Source of the DNA: JAPSGM01 sp963777045
GTDB taxonomy: Bacteria; Chloroflexota; Limnocylindria; QHBO01
DNA length: 64,000 bases
Direction of reading: 5' to 3'
Assembly (NCBI GenBank): GCA_963777045.1
Contig: CAVZPD010000013.1
Span: 62,001-126,000 of the forward strand
Shown here: positions 1 to 7,541 of the stretch, one piece after another
Numbering within the stretch: position 1 is the stretch's first letter
How the letters are laid out: every line of letters starts with the position of its first letter
The notes under the pieces: model-generated
Told to the model about the DNA's origin: nothing
Databases searched by the model: none
Seen by the model: the letters and a program-made list of their open reading frames with translations, nothing else
Made by a program: the position numbers and the translations under genes

Positions 1-1561
1 CGGCTCCGGCGAGTGCCAGCGCCAGGACGCGATCCGGGTCGTCGCCCTCGACGATCACGCTGAACCAGCCACCGGGCTTGAGCGCGCCAGCCGCGGAGGT
101 GAAGGCGTGCCGCAGGGCGGTTGCCTCGGTCCCGTCGCTGCGCGCCGGGCCGCCCCCGAAGATGGGTTCCAGTCGCAGGGTCTCAGCCGCCTCCCGCCCG
201 ATGAGCCAGGCGGTCGCGAGGTACTCGAAGCTCAGCTCGTCCACGTTCGCTGGATCGGAGACGGAGCCCAGCACCATGTCGACGCCGTCGGGCGGCAGGT
301 ACTGCCCGACGACCGCCGGGCGGCAGCGGATCCAGAGTACGTTCGCCGCTGAGACGCCACCCAGCTCCTCGAGGCCGGCCGCAAAACGGACCGGGCGGCG
401 ATCCTTGCCCAGCGCCGCCACCGCTGTCCGGACATCACGCACGGCGGCCTCGAAGAGGCGCCAGACATTGACCTCGCGCTGGAAGCGCGATGCCGGCTGG
501 CGGACGCGGCCGCCGCTGATGCGCAGCGAGGCAACCCGCCCCGGATAGCCGTTCAGGCGACTGGCCGGCAGCAGGCACGCGGCCAGGGCGAGGCGGAACA
601 CGGCCAGCATGGCCGGGTCGCGCATGTCCGCCTCGATCTTGCCGGCAATCGCCTGGAGGGCATACAGGTTCCGGGGGGTGTAGAGCTCGAGGATCTCGTC
701 CACCAGCTCGCCATGCCCATCGAGCACCGGGAATCGCTCTCGGAGCTGCTGGTAGTGGGCGGTGCGCCGGGCATCCACGGCGGTGTTGGGCTGGATCGGA
801 TCCGGATGCACCGTGGAGGCGAAGCGGGGCCGGTCGCTGCGCGGCCCGGTGGGCGGATCAGCGCTCAGCGCTGGCGGCGTGGGCGGCTCTCCCCCCTCGC
901 CGAGGGCGGAGGCATCGGGCTCCGGCGGCTCGCCGGTGAGCCCGACGGGAGCGGGCGGCAACCCGTCATCGGCATCGGCGTCGGTGATGACCTCCTCGGC
1001 CTCGTCCACCGGCGGCCGCTCGATCCCGAGCTTTGCGAGGTCGATCTCATCCACGGCAGCCACGCGATCCTCGCCACCGCCGATGGAGAGGTCGCAGCTG
1101 GGGCAGCGGTAGATCTTGCGCGAGGGTGCGCCGGCGTCGCGCGGCCAGATGAACTGCTCACCGACGACCGGGTGGCGGCAGTTCGGGCAGCGCGTGGCGT
1201 ACAGCTCCTCGATGTGCTGCCGCAGCGGGACGTCGACACGTCGCGACGACGAGAGGCCACTGAAGGCCGCGTCGATGGCTCCGGGGTCGGGCGCCAGCAG
1301 GAATGCCTGCGCGGCGAGCTGGGCGAACGGGCTCGGATCGGCAGCGACGGCACGCATGCCGTGGGCGACCGCGCGCCGGGCTGTCCAGCCGATCCCCGCC
1401 CAGGGGTCGAGCACGGTGTCTCCCGGGCGAGAGAACGCCAGCAGCTCGGCGTCGAGCTGGTTATCGGCCGGGGAGGGGAAGTAGCGCTCCAACAGCGCGA
1501 GACCAGGCAGGCGCCGCGGAAGGACGACGTGGTCGAGCCGTTTCCGGCCGGAGTCGCCCAT
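1..1561 (-). CDS. DNA methylase-like protein, 3' end outside window
   Basis: The reading frame starts at an ATG and runs 520 codons off the left edge of the window without a stop. Residues 49-60 contain a Rossmann-type SAM-binding motif (DPWAGIG), followed by an acidic strand end (AADPSPF, about 74-79), as in adenine or cytosine-N4 DNA methylases. Two Cys pairs (C125/C128 and C153/C156) look like an inserted zinc ribbon. Residues 185-255 are a low-complexity Pro/Glu/Asp linker. Where related methylases carry a DPPY-type catalytic motif this protein reads SDPANVDELSFEYL (435-448), so the aromatic catalytic tetrapeptide appears to be missing. Fold assignment is fairly secure; methyltransferase activity is doubtful. 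The TPR gene lies directly upstream with an 8-nt gap. Confidence 0.72.
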   Translation of the reverse strand, partial: MGDSGRKRLDHVVLPRRLPGLALLERYFPSPADNQLDAELLAFSRPGDTVLDPWAGIGWTARRAVAHGMRAVAADPSPFAQLAAQAFLLAPDPGAIDAAFSGLSSSRRVDVPLRQHIEELYATRCPNCRHPVVGEQFIWPRDAGAPSRKIYRCPSCDLSIGGGEDRVAAVDEIDLAKLGIERPPVDEAEEVITDADADDGLPPAPVGLTGEPPEPDASALGEGGEPPTPPALSADPPTGPRSDRPRFASTVHPDPIQPNTAVDARRTAHYQQLRERFPVLDGHGELVDEILELYTPRNLYALQAIAGKIEADMRDPAMLAVFRLALAACLLPASRLNGYPGRVASLRISGGRVRQPASRFQREVNVWRLFEAAVRDVRTAVAALGKDRRPVRFAAGLEELGGVSAANVLWIRCRPAVVGQYLPPDGVDMVLGSVSDPANVDELSFEYLATAWLIGREAAETLRLEPIFGGGPARSDGTEATALRHAFTSAAGALKPGGWFSVIVEGDDPDRVLALALAGA

Positions 1562-1569
1562 AGCGCCTC

Positions 1570-2400
1570 CTACGCTTCCTCGATCAGCTCCTCTTCGAGC
1601 TCGGGCTCGTCCGAGTATTCGGGCAGGCTGGTGTCGAGCTCCTCGACCTCTTCCTGCTCCTCGTCGAGCTCTTCGCTCTCCTCGTCGTCATCGTAGCGGA
1701 GCGGACTACCCTTGAGGTACGGTCGAACGTCACCCGGCCGCGCGCCCACGCTGCCGGGGAACGAAACCTTGCCGAAGTTGTTCGGGTGGGCGAAGACCTC
1801 GCGCACGATGATGCGGACGTCGTCCCGATCCATCATGGTGATCGCCGCCTCGTAGCGGTTACCACCGCCGATGAGCTTGGCCAGGCGGTTACCGATGCGC
1901 GGCTCGACGTGCCCCACGTCGATGTCACCGAAGCGCGCGAGCAGCTGCTCTCCGTCGAGCACGAGCTCGACGGCATCACCCGGCGAGAGCGGTGCCAGCC
2001 GGCGCGGGGGCGCGAGGTTGACGAGGCGGGCGTGGCCGGTCTTGCCCATCTCCTCGATGAAGGAGGCGGCAGATGCCTTCTCCGACTTGCCGTTGCCGTT
2101 CGACCGCTTGGCGCGGCCGCCGATGATGACCTGCAGCCTGGCAACGTTGCGTTCGGCGATCCGGTTGGTCGCATCGCGGGTGAGCGCGTTCTGGTACGCC
2201 TCCAGCGCCTCCTCGTTGCGTCCGAGCTCCGCGAGGGCCTTGCCCAGGCGGTTGTAGGCATCGGTGTCAGGGCCGGTCTCCAGCAGCTGGCGATTGGCCC
2301 CGACCGCTGACTCCCAGTCCCCGCGCGTTGCGCTGCTGATGGCGGTTTCGGCCAGCTGTCGCCGCTGGCGCGTGATGGTTTCGGTGTCCCCGAGGGTCAT
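1570..2400 (-). CDS. TPR-repeat protein with acidic C-terminal tail
   Basis: A 276-residue protein. The N-terminal half (about 10-100) has the A/G-L-Y spacing of two to three tetratricopeptide repeats (for example DAYNRLGKALAELGRNEEAL). After a basic, Asn/Gly-rich linker comes a compact domain with a GHVEPRIGNRLAKLIGGG stretch that loosely resembles HIRAN-type nucleic-acid-associated modules. The last 40 residues are almost all Glu/Asp. The start is fixed at the MTLGD methionine because a sigma-70 promoter lies about 87 nt upstream and a GGGGAGA ribosome site precedes it; an earlier in-frame ATG would sit inside the promoter. Probably a scaffold protein; its partner may be the neighbouring methylase-like gene. 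Function unknown. Confidence 0.75.
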   Translation of the reverse strand: MTLGDTETITRQRRQLAETAISSATRGDWESAVGANRQLLETGPDTDAYNRLGKALAELGRNEEALEAYQNALTRDATNRIAERNVARLQVIIGGRAKRSNGNGKSEKASAASFIEEMGKTGHARLVNLAPPRRLAPLSPGDAVELVLDGEQLLARFGDIDVGHVEPRIGNRLAKLIGGGNRYEAAITMMDRDDVRIIVREVFAHPNNFGKVSFPGSVGARPGDVRPYLKGSPLRYDDDEESEELDEEQEEVEELDTSLPEYSDEPELEEELIEEA

Positions 2401-2486
2401 GTTTGGGCTACGTCTCCCCGCATGAAGCGGATCTCTCTTCTGGGCAGGTGGCCTGCGGCAACCAGCTCGGTCGCCGAAAGCGCCTT

Positions 2487-2515
2487 GTTGTAGCACCGCC
2501 GGATAGGGGTGTCAA
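2487..2515 (-). promoter_or_regulatory. Sigma-70 promoter of the TPR gene
   Basis: On the minus strand TTGACA (2510-2515) is followed by a 17-nt spacer and TACAAC (2487-2492). The -35 box is a perfect consensus match and the spacing is optimal. Transcription from here gives a leader of about 80 nt before the TPR gene start at 2400. This is one of only two promoters in the window with a perfect -35 box. Confidence 0.7.
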
Positions 2516-2533
2516 CGCGACCGACGCCGAGCG

Positions 2534-3304
2534 TCACCCACCCTGCAGGAGCAGTGCCACGACCAGGCCGAGGATCGCGAGCGCTCCGAACTCGAGCGCG
2601 ACCGTGCGTGTCGTTGCGCCACCCTCCAGTGCCTCCGCGGCTCCCGACCAGGCGTGAAAGGTGAGGGCCACCAGCGCAGCGCCCACCAGCGCAGGTACGG
2701 CCAGGAGGTGAACGGCCGCCGCAACCTGCGCGACCGCGAGGAGGTGGAGCAGGCCCTCCCCCACTGCGCGCACCCCGTGGCGACCCCGTGCTTCGCCCAT
2801 CCGGATTGCCGGTACGGCGCAGACCAGGACCAGCAACGCCAGGGCGTCGCTCCAGAACTGGCGAGGGACGATGGCCATGGAGCCCTCGGCGGCCGCGAAG
2901 ACGACGACGACGAGGAGCAGCTCCAGCAGCAGGCGGCCGCGCAGCGTGGACTGCAGCTCGAGCTCCAGGCGCAGCGTGGCCCAAACCACCGCGACCGCAA
3001 CGGGTAGCAGGTAGAGGCCGACCTCGCTCGCCACCGCCCGACCGAAGAGCGTCATGGCGACGGCGGCCAGCGCCGTGGTCGCGTAGCGAGCGAACCCGAG
3101 CCGTGCCGTCGCCGGGCCGATGATCCAGACGGCACCCAGCCCGCCGAGCGCGAGCTGCACCCCGACCACCACGGCCAGCCCGAAGGCGCTGGCGTACCAG
3201 GCATACGCGGCGAGGCCGGCGAGCGCGACCGAGAGCAGCACGACTTCCGGGCGCTCCACGCGTGCCGAGAGGCGCCACGACCAGTGACCGGTCACGCGGC
3301 GCAT
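2534..3304 (-). CDS. Polytopic membrane protein of unknown function
   Basis: A 256-residue, very hydrophobic protein with roughly eight predicted transmembrane segments rich in Ala, Leu and Val and short basic loops. I recognise no family motif. The start codon lies 2 nt past the polX stop (TGAGCATG), so it is almost certainly translated by coupling to polX. Earlier in-frame starts would lie within polX and are unlikely. The sequence gives no clue to substrate or role. Confidence 0.7.
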   Translation of the reverse strand: MRRVTGHWSWRLSARVERPEVVLLSVALAGLAAYAWYASAFGLAVVVGVQLALGGLGAVWIIGPATARLGFARYATTALAAVAMTLFGRAVASEVGLYLLPVAVAVVWATLRLELELQSTLRGRLLLELLLVVVVFAAAEGSMAIVPRQFWSDALALLVLVCAVPAIRMGEARGRHGVRAVGEGLLHLLAVAQVAAAVHLLAVPALVGAALVALTFHAWSGAAEALEGGATTRTVALEFGALAILGLVVALLLQGG

Positions 3305-3306
3305 GC

Positions 3307-5058
3307 TCACCCGGTCCGCTCCAGCAACTCGTCGGCAGATGCCGTCCCGAGCAGGTCTGCGGCAGTCACCCACGCGCGCCGGGCGGTCGAGACGGCGTAG
3401 CGCAGCTGGTCCAGCTCCTCGGTCCGGTGAGCGTCGCTGGCGACGGTGAGGCGTGCTCCGGCGGCGCGAGCGGCGCGTGCCAGCGCATCGTCGAGGTCCA
3501 GGCGTGGGCTGCCGTTGATCTCGAGTGCCGTCCCGTGCTCCGTCGCGGCTGCAAAGACCCGCGGCCAGTCGAGGGAAACAGGATCCCGCCGGTTCACGAT
3601 GCGTCCGGTCGGATGGGCGATCACGTCGACGTGCGGGTTTCGAATGGCCGAGACCGTCCGCCGCGTCAGCGCCTCGCTCGACTGGCTGCGGGCGGTGTGG
3701 ACCGACGCGACCACCAGGTCGAAGCTGGCGAGCAGCTCGTCGGGATAGTCGAGGCTGCCATCGGCTCGGATCTCCATCTCCGTCCCGTGCAGGATGCGGA
3801 AAGGTGCGAGGTCGGCGTTCAGGCGCGCGAGCTCGCGACGCTGCTCATCTACGCGATCGGGGGTTAGACCGCGGGTGATGCCGAGCGACGGCGAGTGGTC
3901 GGTGAGCACGATCCACTCCAGCCCCCGGTCGCGCGCCGCGAGCGCCATCGCCTCTATCGTGTCCACGCCATCGGTCCAGTCCGAGTGGACGTGGGTGTCG
4001 CCCCGAATCTCGTCGTCGGTGACGAGCTGCGGGAGGCGTCCCTCCCTCGCCGCCTGAATCTCGCCACCATCCTCGCGCAGCTCAGGAGGGATCCAGGGCA
4101 GGTCCAGCCGCGCGTAGACGTCCACCTCGTCGGCTTCCGGCAGCAGTTCGCCGCTCTCGACCACCTTGAACCCCTTCTCGGAGAGCGAGAGGCCCCGATC
4201 CAGGGCCATGCCGCGCAAGGCCACGTTGTGCTCCTTGCTGCCGGTGAAGTGGACGAAGTGCGTGCCCCACGCCTCCGGAGCGCAGATCATGAGATCCACC
4301 CGAGGGCCAGCGCGAAGCACGATCGACGACTTGTCGGTCCCGGCCGACAGGACCCGCTCGACCTGCGACAGTCCGTCGAGCCGCTTGACGAGCGCGTCGG
4401 GCCGACTGGTGGCAGCCAGCAGGTCGAGATCGCCGATCGTCGCCCGCCGTCGTCGCAGCGACCCTGCCGGCTCGAGCCGGGTCACGCCCGGAACGTCGCG
4501 CAGCTCCTGCAGCAGGCCTGCAATCAGGGCATCGGCGTCGTGCAGCAGCAGGCGGGTCCCCACCCGTTCAAGCCGAGCGATCCCGGCCAGCACGTTCTCC
4601 TCGGTTCGCTGCGAGAGTCCCTTCACGCCGCGCAGGCGCCCGTCCTCGGCGGCGGCACGCAGGGCGTCGACCGAGTCGATGCCCAGCTCCACATGGAGGA
4701 GCTTCACCGTTCGTGGGCCGACGCCGGGGATGCGCAGCATCGCCAGCAGGCCGTCCGGTACCTGTGTTCGCAGCCGCTCGTGGTAGCCGAGCGCACCGGT
4801 CTCGGCCAGCTCGGCGAGCTTCGCGCCGAGCGCCGGCCCCGCCCCGGGCAGCTTCGGCGGCGCCCCGGCGCGGTAGAGGGCGGCCACGTCATCGGGATAG
4901 CGCTCGATGGCATCGGCCACGCGGCGGTAGGCGACCGACTTGTAGACCACCTCCCCCAGGATCTCGAGCATGTCGCCGATCTCACGGAAGACACGCGCCA
5001 TCTCACCGTTGCTGATACCAGCGTCGGCCGAGCGCGTGACGGTGCGGGGTCGAGGCAT
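3307..5058 (-). CDS. polX: DNA polymerase X family protein with PHP domain
   Basis: 583 residues, the usual size for bacterial PolX. Residues 20-60 match the N-terminal 8-kDa-like domain and 105-160 contain helix-hairpin-helix motifs (RIPGVGPRTVKLLHVELG). The palm nucleotidyltransferase motif GS...GDLDLL (199-214) supplies D210 and D212, with D255 as the probable third metal ligand. The C-terminal PHP phosphoesterase starts at about 352 (GDTHVHSDWTDG: H356, H358, D360) and has further His/Asp motifs to the end. Known members do gap-filling synthesis and 3'-5' exonuclease or AP-site processing in base-excision repair. A TAGAAT box 8 nt before the ATG, with no Shine-Dalgarno sequence, suggests a leaderless mRNA. 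The downstream membrane gene is translationally coupled. Confidence 0.95.
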   Translation of the reverse strand: MPRPRTVTRSADAGISNGEMARVFREIGDMLEILGEVVYKSVAYRRVADAIERYPDDVAALYRAGAPPKLPGAGPALGAKLAELAETGALGYHERLRTQVPDGLLAMLRIPGVGPRTVKLLHVELGIDSVDALRAAAEDGRLRGVKGLSQRTEENVLAGIARLERVGTRLLLHDADALIAGLLQELRDVPGVTRLEPAGSLRRRRATIGDLDLLAATSRPDALVKRLDGLSQVERVLSAGTDKSSIVLRAGPRVDLMICAPEAWGTHFVHFTGSKEHNVALRGMALDRGLSLSEKGFKVVESGELLPEADEVDVYARLDLPWIPPELREDGGEIQAAREGRLPQLVTDDEIRGDTHVHSDWTDGVDTIEAMALAARDRGLEWIVLTDHSPSLGITRGLTPDRVDEQRRELARLNADLAPFRILHGTEMEIRADGSLDYPDELLASFDLVVASVHTARSQSSEALTRRTVSAIRNPHVDVIAHPTGRIVNRRDPVSLDWPRVFAAATEHGTALEINGSPRLDLDDALARAARAAGARLTVASDAHRTEELDQLRYAVSTARRAWVTAADLLGTASADELLERTG

Positions 5059-5066
5059 CGCCCGCA

Positions 5067-5072
5067 ATTCTA
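5067..5072 (-). promoter_or_regulatory. polX: -10 box for leaderless polX transcript
   Basis: TAGAAT on the minus strand ends 8 nt before the polX ATG, placing the predicted transcription start at or next to the start codon. No -35 consensus is obvious and no ribosome-binding site is present. The same arrangement recurs at many operon-first genes in this window. Confidence 0.45.
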
Positions 5073-5082
5073 CGGGCAGCAA

Positions 5083-5111
5083 GACGGCCCGCCCTTGCGG
5101 AGCGGGCCGTC
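5083..5111 (-). terminator. Hairpin terminator after the mini-gene pair
   Basis: A perfect 10-bp stem (GACGGCCCGC paired with GCGGGCCGTC) encloses a 9-nt loop. It sits 17 nt past the stop of the 54-codon gene and just before the polX promoter, so it probably ends the mini-gene transcript. Only a weak T-rich stretch follows, so efficiency is uncertain. Confidence 0.6.
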
Positions 5112-5128
5112 GCGGTTGGTCGTTGGCG

Positions 5129-5293
5129 TCAGCCGCGCGGAATGCGCATCACCTGTCGCAGGCGGTCGGCGATCGAACGGTTGCGTCGGCGGCGAATGAC
5201 GCTCGTCGCGCGGCGTCGTCGCATCGATTCGCCCAGGAGCTCCTCCTGGCGCAGCGCTGCCAGCAGACCGAGGTACGTTGCACCTCGACTCAT
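5129..5293 (-). CDS. Small Arg-rich protein (54 aa)
   Basis: A 54-codon gene with a strong AGGAGG site 7 nt before its ATG. It starts MSRGATYLGLLAALRQEELL and becomes strongly basic (RRRR at about 25-28 and 34-37), ending in IPRG. The N-terminal half could form an amphipathic helix; the C-terminal half could bind nucleic acid or acidic phospholipid. It is bracketed by the 28-codon membrane gene upstream and a perfect hairpin downstream, so a complete small transcription unit is visible. No family recognised. The ribosome site, terminator and promoter argue that it is real. Confidence 0.6.
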   Translation of the reverse strand: MSRGATYLGLLAALRQEELLGESMRRRRATSVIRRRRNRSIADRLRQVMRIPRG

Positions 5294-5345
5294 GGCTTAC
5301 CTCCTCATCCTCCGGCTCGCTCGAGCCGGGAAGAACGTGTGATCC

Positions 5346-5432
5346 TCAGAACGATCGGCTATCTGCGCCGAACCGTAGTGCGGCCAGGTCGAAGACGACC
5401 AGGACCGCGAGGAAAAGGATCAGTTGGATCAT
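5346..5432 (-). CDS. Single-pass membrane micropeptide (28 aa)
   Basis: Twenty-eight codons: one hydrophobic helix (residues 2-19) followed by a charged tail, DLAALRFGADSRSF. I recall the D-x-A-x-x-x-x-G-x-D-S-R pattern from tiny membrane proteins in high-GC bacteria, but no function is known to me. A GGAG lies about 10 nt before the ATG, and a near-consensus sigma-70 promoter lies about 50 nt upstream. The Arg-rich 54-codon gene follows after 52 nt. It is short enough to be skipped by most gene callers. Confidence 0.55.
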   Translation of the reverse strand: MIQLILFLAVLVVFDLAALRFGADSRSF

Positions 5433-5462
5433 GGCTGCGCTCCGGAGTAACTGCTATACGTG

Positions 5463-5486
5463 GTATTGATGGTTACCACACAATAC
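5463..5486. promoter_or_regulatory. Dyad operator in the divergent promoter
   Basis: GTATTG and CAATAC arms flank a TGGTTACCA core (TGGT-T-ACCA is itself palindromic). The dyad covers the predicted start site of the minus-strand promoter. An identical TGGTTACC octamer recurs at 5523-5530, overlapping the predicted start site of the regulator gene. Position and symmetry suggest a repressor site; the adjacent ABATE/CGNR protein is the natural candidate ligand. This is inference. Confidence 0.45.
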
Positions 5487-5511
5487 TAAGCATGGGCCAG
5501 TAACTTGTCAA
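5483..5511 (-). promoter_or_regulatory. Near-consensus sigma-70 promoter of the mini-gene pair
   Basis: TTGACA (5506-5511) is separated by exactly 17 nt from TAGTAT (5483-5488), reading on the minus strand. It points at the 28- and 54-codon genes. By eye it is the best match to a vegetative promoter in the window, unusual for genes this small. Confidence 0.7.
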
Positions 5512-5517
5512 GCGGCT

Positions 5518-5530
5518 TATACTGGTTACC
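5518..5530 (+). promoter_or_regulatory. TATACT box and TGGTTACC site of the regulator gene
   Basis: TATACT (5518-5523) ends 9 nt before the ATG of the ABATE/CGNR gene, with no Shine-Dalgarno between them, so the mRNA is probably leaderless. TGGTTACC (5523-5530) overlaps the expected transcription start and repeats the core of the dyad 53 bp away, consistent with autoregulation. Confidence 0.45.
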
Positions 5531-5532
5531 TC

Positions 5533-6189
5533 ATGACCCGCGAGCATGGCACAGCCGATGCGCCCGAGCAGGCGGAGGAGCTCTTCATCCGCTTCGCGAA
5601 CACCCTTGAGCTCAGCCGTGGCGCGACCATTGAGCATCTGCCCGACGTGGACGCCCTCGTCGGCTGGTTGCGCGAGGCCCAGCTGATCAGCGGCCGCGGC
5701 CGCGCCGCGGAGGCTGGCCGGCTGCGACGCGAGCCGAAGGAGGGGGCACGGCGGCTGCAGCGCTTCCGTCGGCTGCGCGACGTCCTGCGTGCCGTGGCGG
5801 TCGACATCGACGAGCGGGGCAATCCCAGCCCGGCGCACCTGGGCGAGCTCAACCACATCCTGCGCCACGGCCTGCACTACCACCAGCTGCGGCATGCGCC
5901 TGGCGGCACGAGCTACGCGGTCGCGCAGGTCGGCGACCGGCTGGATCAGGCCCGCGCCGCGATCGCCGAATCGTTCGCCGAATTCCTGGCCGCGGGTCGA
6001 GCCGATCGCCTCCGCGTCTGCGCGAATCCCGGCTGCCGCTACCTGTTCGTCGATCACTCCCCCACCGGCCGTCGACGCTGGTGCGACATGCGCACCTGCG
6101 GCAACCGGGCGAAGGCGGCACGTCATCGGGCCCGCATCCGGGAGGAGACGGCCGGCGATGGGGTTCCGGCATCGGAGGCATCGGTCTAG
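5533..6189 (+). CDS. ABATE/CGNR zinc-finger putative transcription regulator
   Basis: 218 residues. The N-terminal two thirds match the ABATE-type domain (putative stress-induced transcription regulator). The C-terminus is a CGNR zinc finger: C163, C168, C184 and C189 with the signature CGNR at 189-192, followed by an Arg/Lys-rich helix likely to contact DNA. The family is annotated as regulatory, but few members have been studied. The gene is divergent from the two mini-genes; a dyad and a TGGTTACC repeat lie in the shared promoter region. I infer local auto- and cross-regulation. The ligand or stress signal cannot be read from sequence. Confidence 0.85.
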   Translation: MTREHGTADAPEQAEELFIRFANTLELSRGATIEHLPDVDALVGWLREAQLISGRGRAAEAGRLRREPKEGARRLQRFRRLRDVLRAVAVDIDERGNPSPAHLGELNHILRHGLHYHQLRHAPGGTSYAVAQVGDRLDQARAAIAESFAEFLAAGRADRLRVCANPGCRYLFVDHSPTGRRRWCDMRTCGNRAKAARHRARIREETAGDGVPASEASV

Positions 6190-6269
6190 AATCACCGGCG
6201 GTCCGACCGTGGCAGGCCATCTGCTGGGCACCCGTTCGGCCGGACGCGTGCCGAACGCGAGGTGGTGAG

Positions 6270-7538
6270 ATGCTCTTCCTTAGCCAGCTGGTCGGACGAC
6301 CGGCACGGGATCGCAACGGCGAGCCGTTCGGCAAGGTGCGTGACCTTATCGTCGCGCTTGGCGAGCGCTACCCGCCCGTCACCGGACTGGTGCTGCGCGT
6401 CGCTGGCGGCCGCGACATCTTCCTGCCCTGGTCCGACGTCGAGGAGGTGGATGCATCGGGCGCGCGCCTGCGCACCTCGAGCATCGACATCACCGCCTAC
6501 CGCCAGCGGCCGAACGAGATCCGGCTCTGGCTCGACCTGCAGGACAAGCAGATCGTGGACGTCGAGGGCCGCAAGATCGTGCGCGTCAACGACATCCAGC
6601 TGGCGCCTGTCCGCGGCCGCCTGCGACTGGTTGCCGTGGACGTGGGCCTGGCGGGCATCCTGCGCCGGCTGGGACTGGCAGGTCCAGGCGAACGGCTGGC
6701 GCGAGCCGTCGGCGTCGAGACGGAGAACTACATCGAGTGGGAAGAGGTGGACCCGGTCGAATCGAGCGTCTCGTCGCTCAAGCTGCGCGTCCCGCACCAG
6801 GCGCTCTCGACCCTCCACCCGGCCGATGTCGCACACATCGTCGAGCAGCTCGCCCCGCGCGACCGTGCCGGCATCCTGGCCGCCCTCGACGATGAGCGCG
6901 CTGCCGACGTCCTGGAAGAGCTCGGCGCCGAGGACCAGGTCGACGTCCTCGAGGCCCTGGCGCCGGAGCGCGCCGCCGACATCCTGGAGGAGATGGGCCC
7001 CGACGAGGCTGCGGACCTGGTCGCCGACCTGTCCGCGGAGCGGCAGGAGGAGCTGCTCGCGCTGATGGAGCCGGAGGAGGCATCCGAGGTTCGGCAGCTG
7101 CTCGCCTATGGCGAGGAGACGGCGGGTGGCCTCATGACGACCGACTTCATCACCCTGACCGCCGACCAGACCGCCGGCGAGGTGATCGAGATGCTTCGCA
7201 CGCTGGCGCCCTCGGCCGACCAGGTCTACTACCTCTACGTCACCGATGCCGACGGCCTGCTGGTGGGAACGATCACGCTGCGCGGCCTCATCGTCGCGGA
7301 CCCCGCCACGCCGGTACGCGACTTCCTCAGGCCAGATCCCATCAGCGTGACCCTGGAAACCGACGCCGGCGAGGTCGGCCTCGCCATCGCGCGCTACAAC
7401 CTGCTGGCACTGCCGGTCGTCGACGATACGGGGCGGCTGCGGGGCATCGTGACCGTGGACGATGCCCTGGAGCGCGCGCTGGGCGAGGGCTGGCGCAAGC
7501 GGCTGCCCGAGGTGTTCGAACCGGCCGAGGAGCGCTGA
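6270..7538 (+). CDS. PRC-barrel / MgtE-N / CBS-pair cytosolic protein
   Basis: 422 residues, no transmembrane helices. Residues 1-90 resemble a PRC barrel (MLFLSQLVGRPARDRNGEPF), 182-285 are the superhelical MgtE N-terminal domain (LHPADVAHIVEQL and repeats rich in A-A-D-V/I-L-E-E), and 289-403 are paired CBS domains. In true MgtE this cytosolic module senses Mg2+ and gates a membrane channel; here the channel is absent. The Nramp-like gene starts 3 nt downstream, so the two products probably act together. GAGGTGG precedes the ATG at 6270; longer upstream extensions overlap the preceding gene and are unlikely. Confidence 0.88.
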   Translation: MLFLSQLVGRPARDRNGEPFGKVRDLIVALGERYPPVTGLVLRVAGGRDIFLPWSDVEEVDASGARLRTSSIDITAYRQRPNEIRLWLDLQDKQIVDVEGRKIVRVNDIQLAPVRGRLRLVAVDVGLAGILRRLGLAGPGERLARAVGVETENYIEWEEVDPVESSVSSLKLRVPHQALSTLHPADVAHIVEQLAPRDRAGILAALDDERAADVLEELGAEDQVDVLEALAPERAADILEEMGPDEAADLVADLSAERQEELLALMEPEEASEVRQLLAYGEETAGGLMTTDFITLTADQTAGEVIEMLRTLAPSADQVYYLYVTDADGLLVGTITLRGLIVADPATPVRDFLRPDPISVTLETDAGEVGLAIARYNLLALPVVDDTGRLRGIVTVDDALERALGEGWRKRLPEVFEPAEER

Positions 7539-7541
7539 GGC

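Noticed and set aside
713..1696. 327-codon plus-strand frame ending in poly-Ser
   Set aside because: The Ser run is the antisense of the acidic Glu/Asp tail of the TPR protein; the rest is antisense of the methylase-like gene.
2397..3278. Longer minus-strand frame overlapping the membrane protein and TPR promoter
   Set aside because: Crosses the promoter and is Arg/Gly/Ala low complexity, out of frame with the hydrophobic protein.
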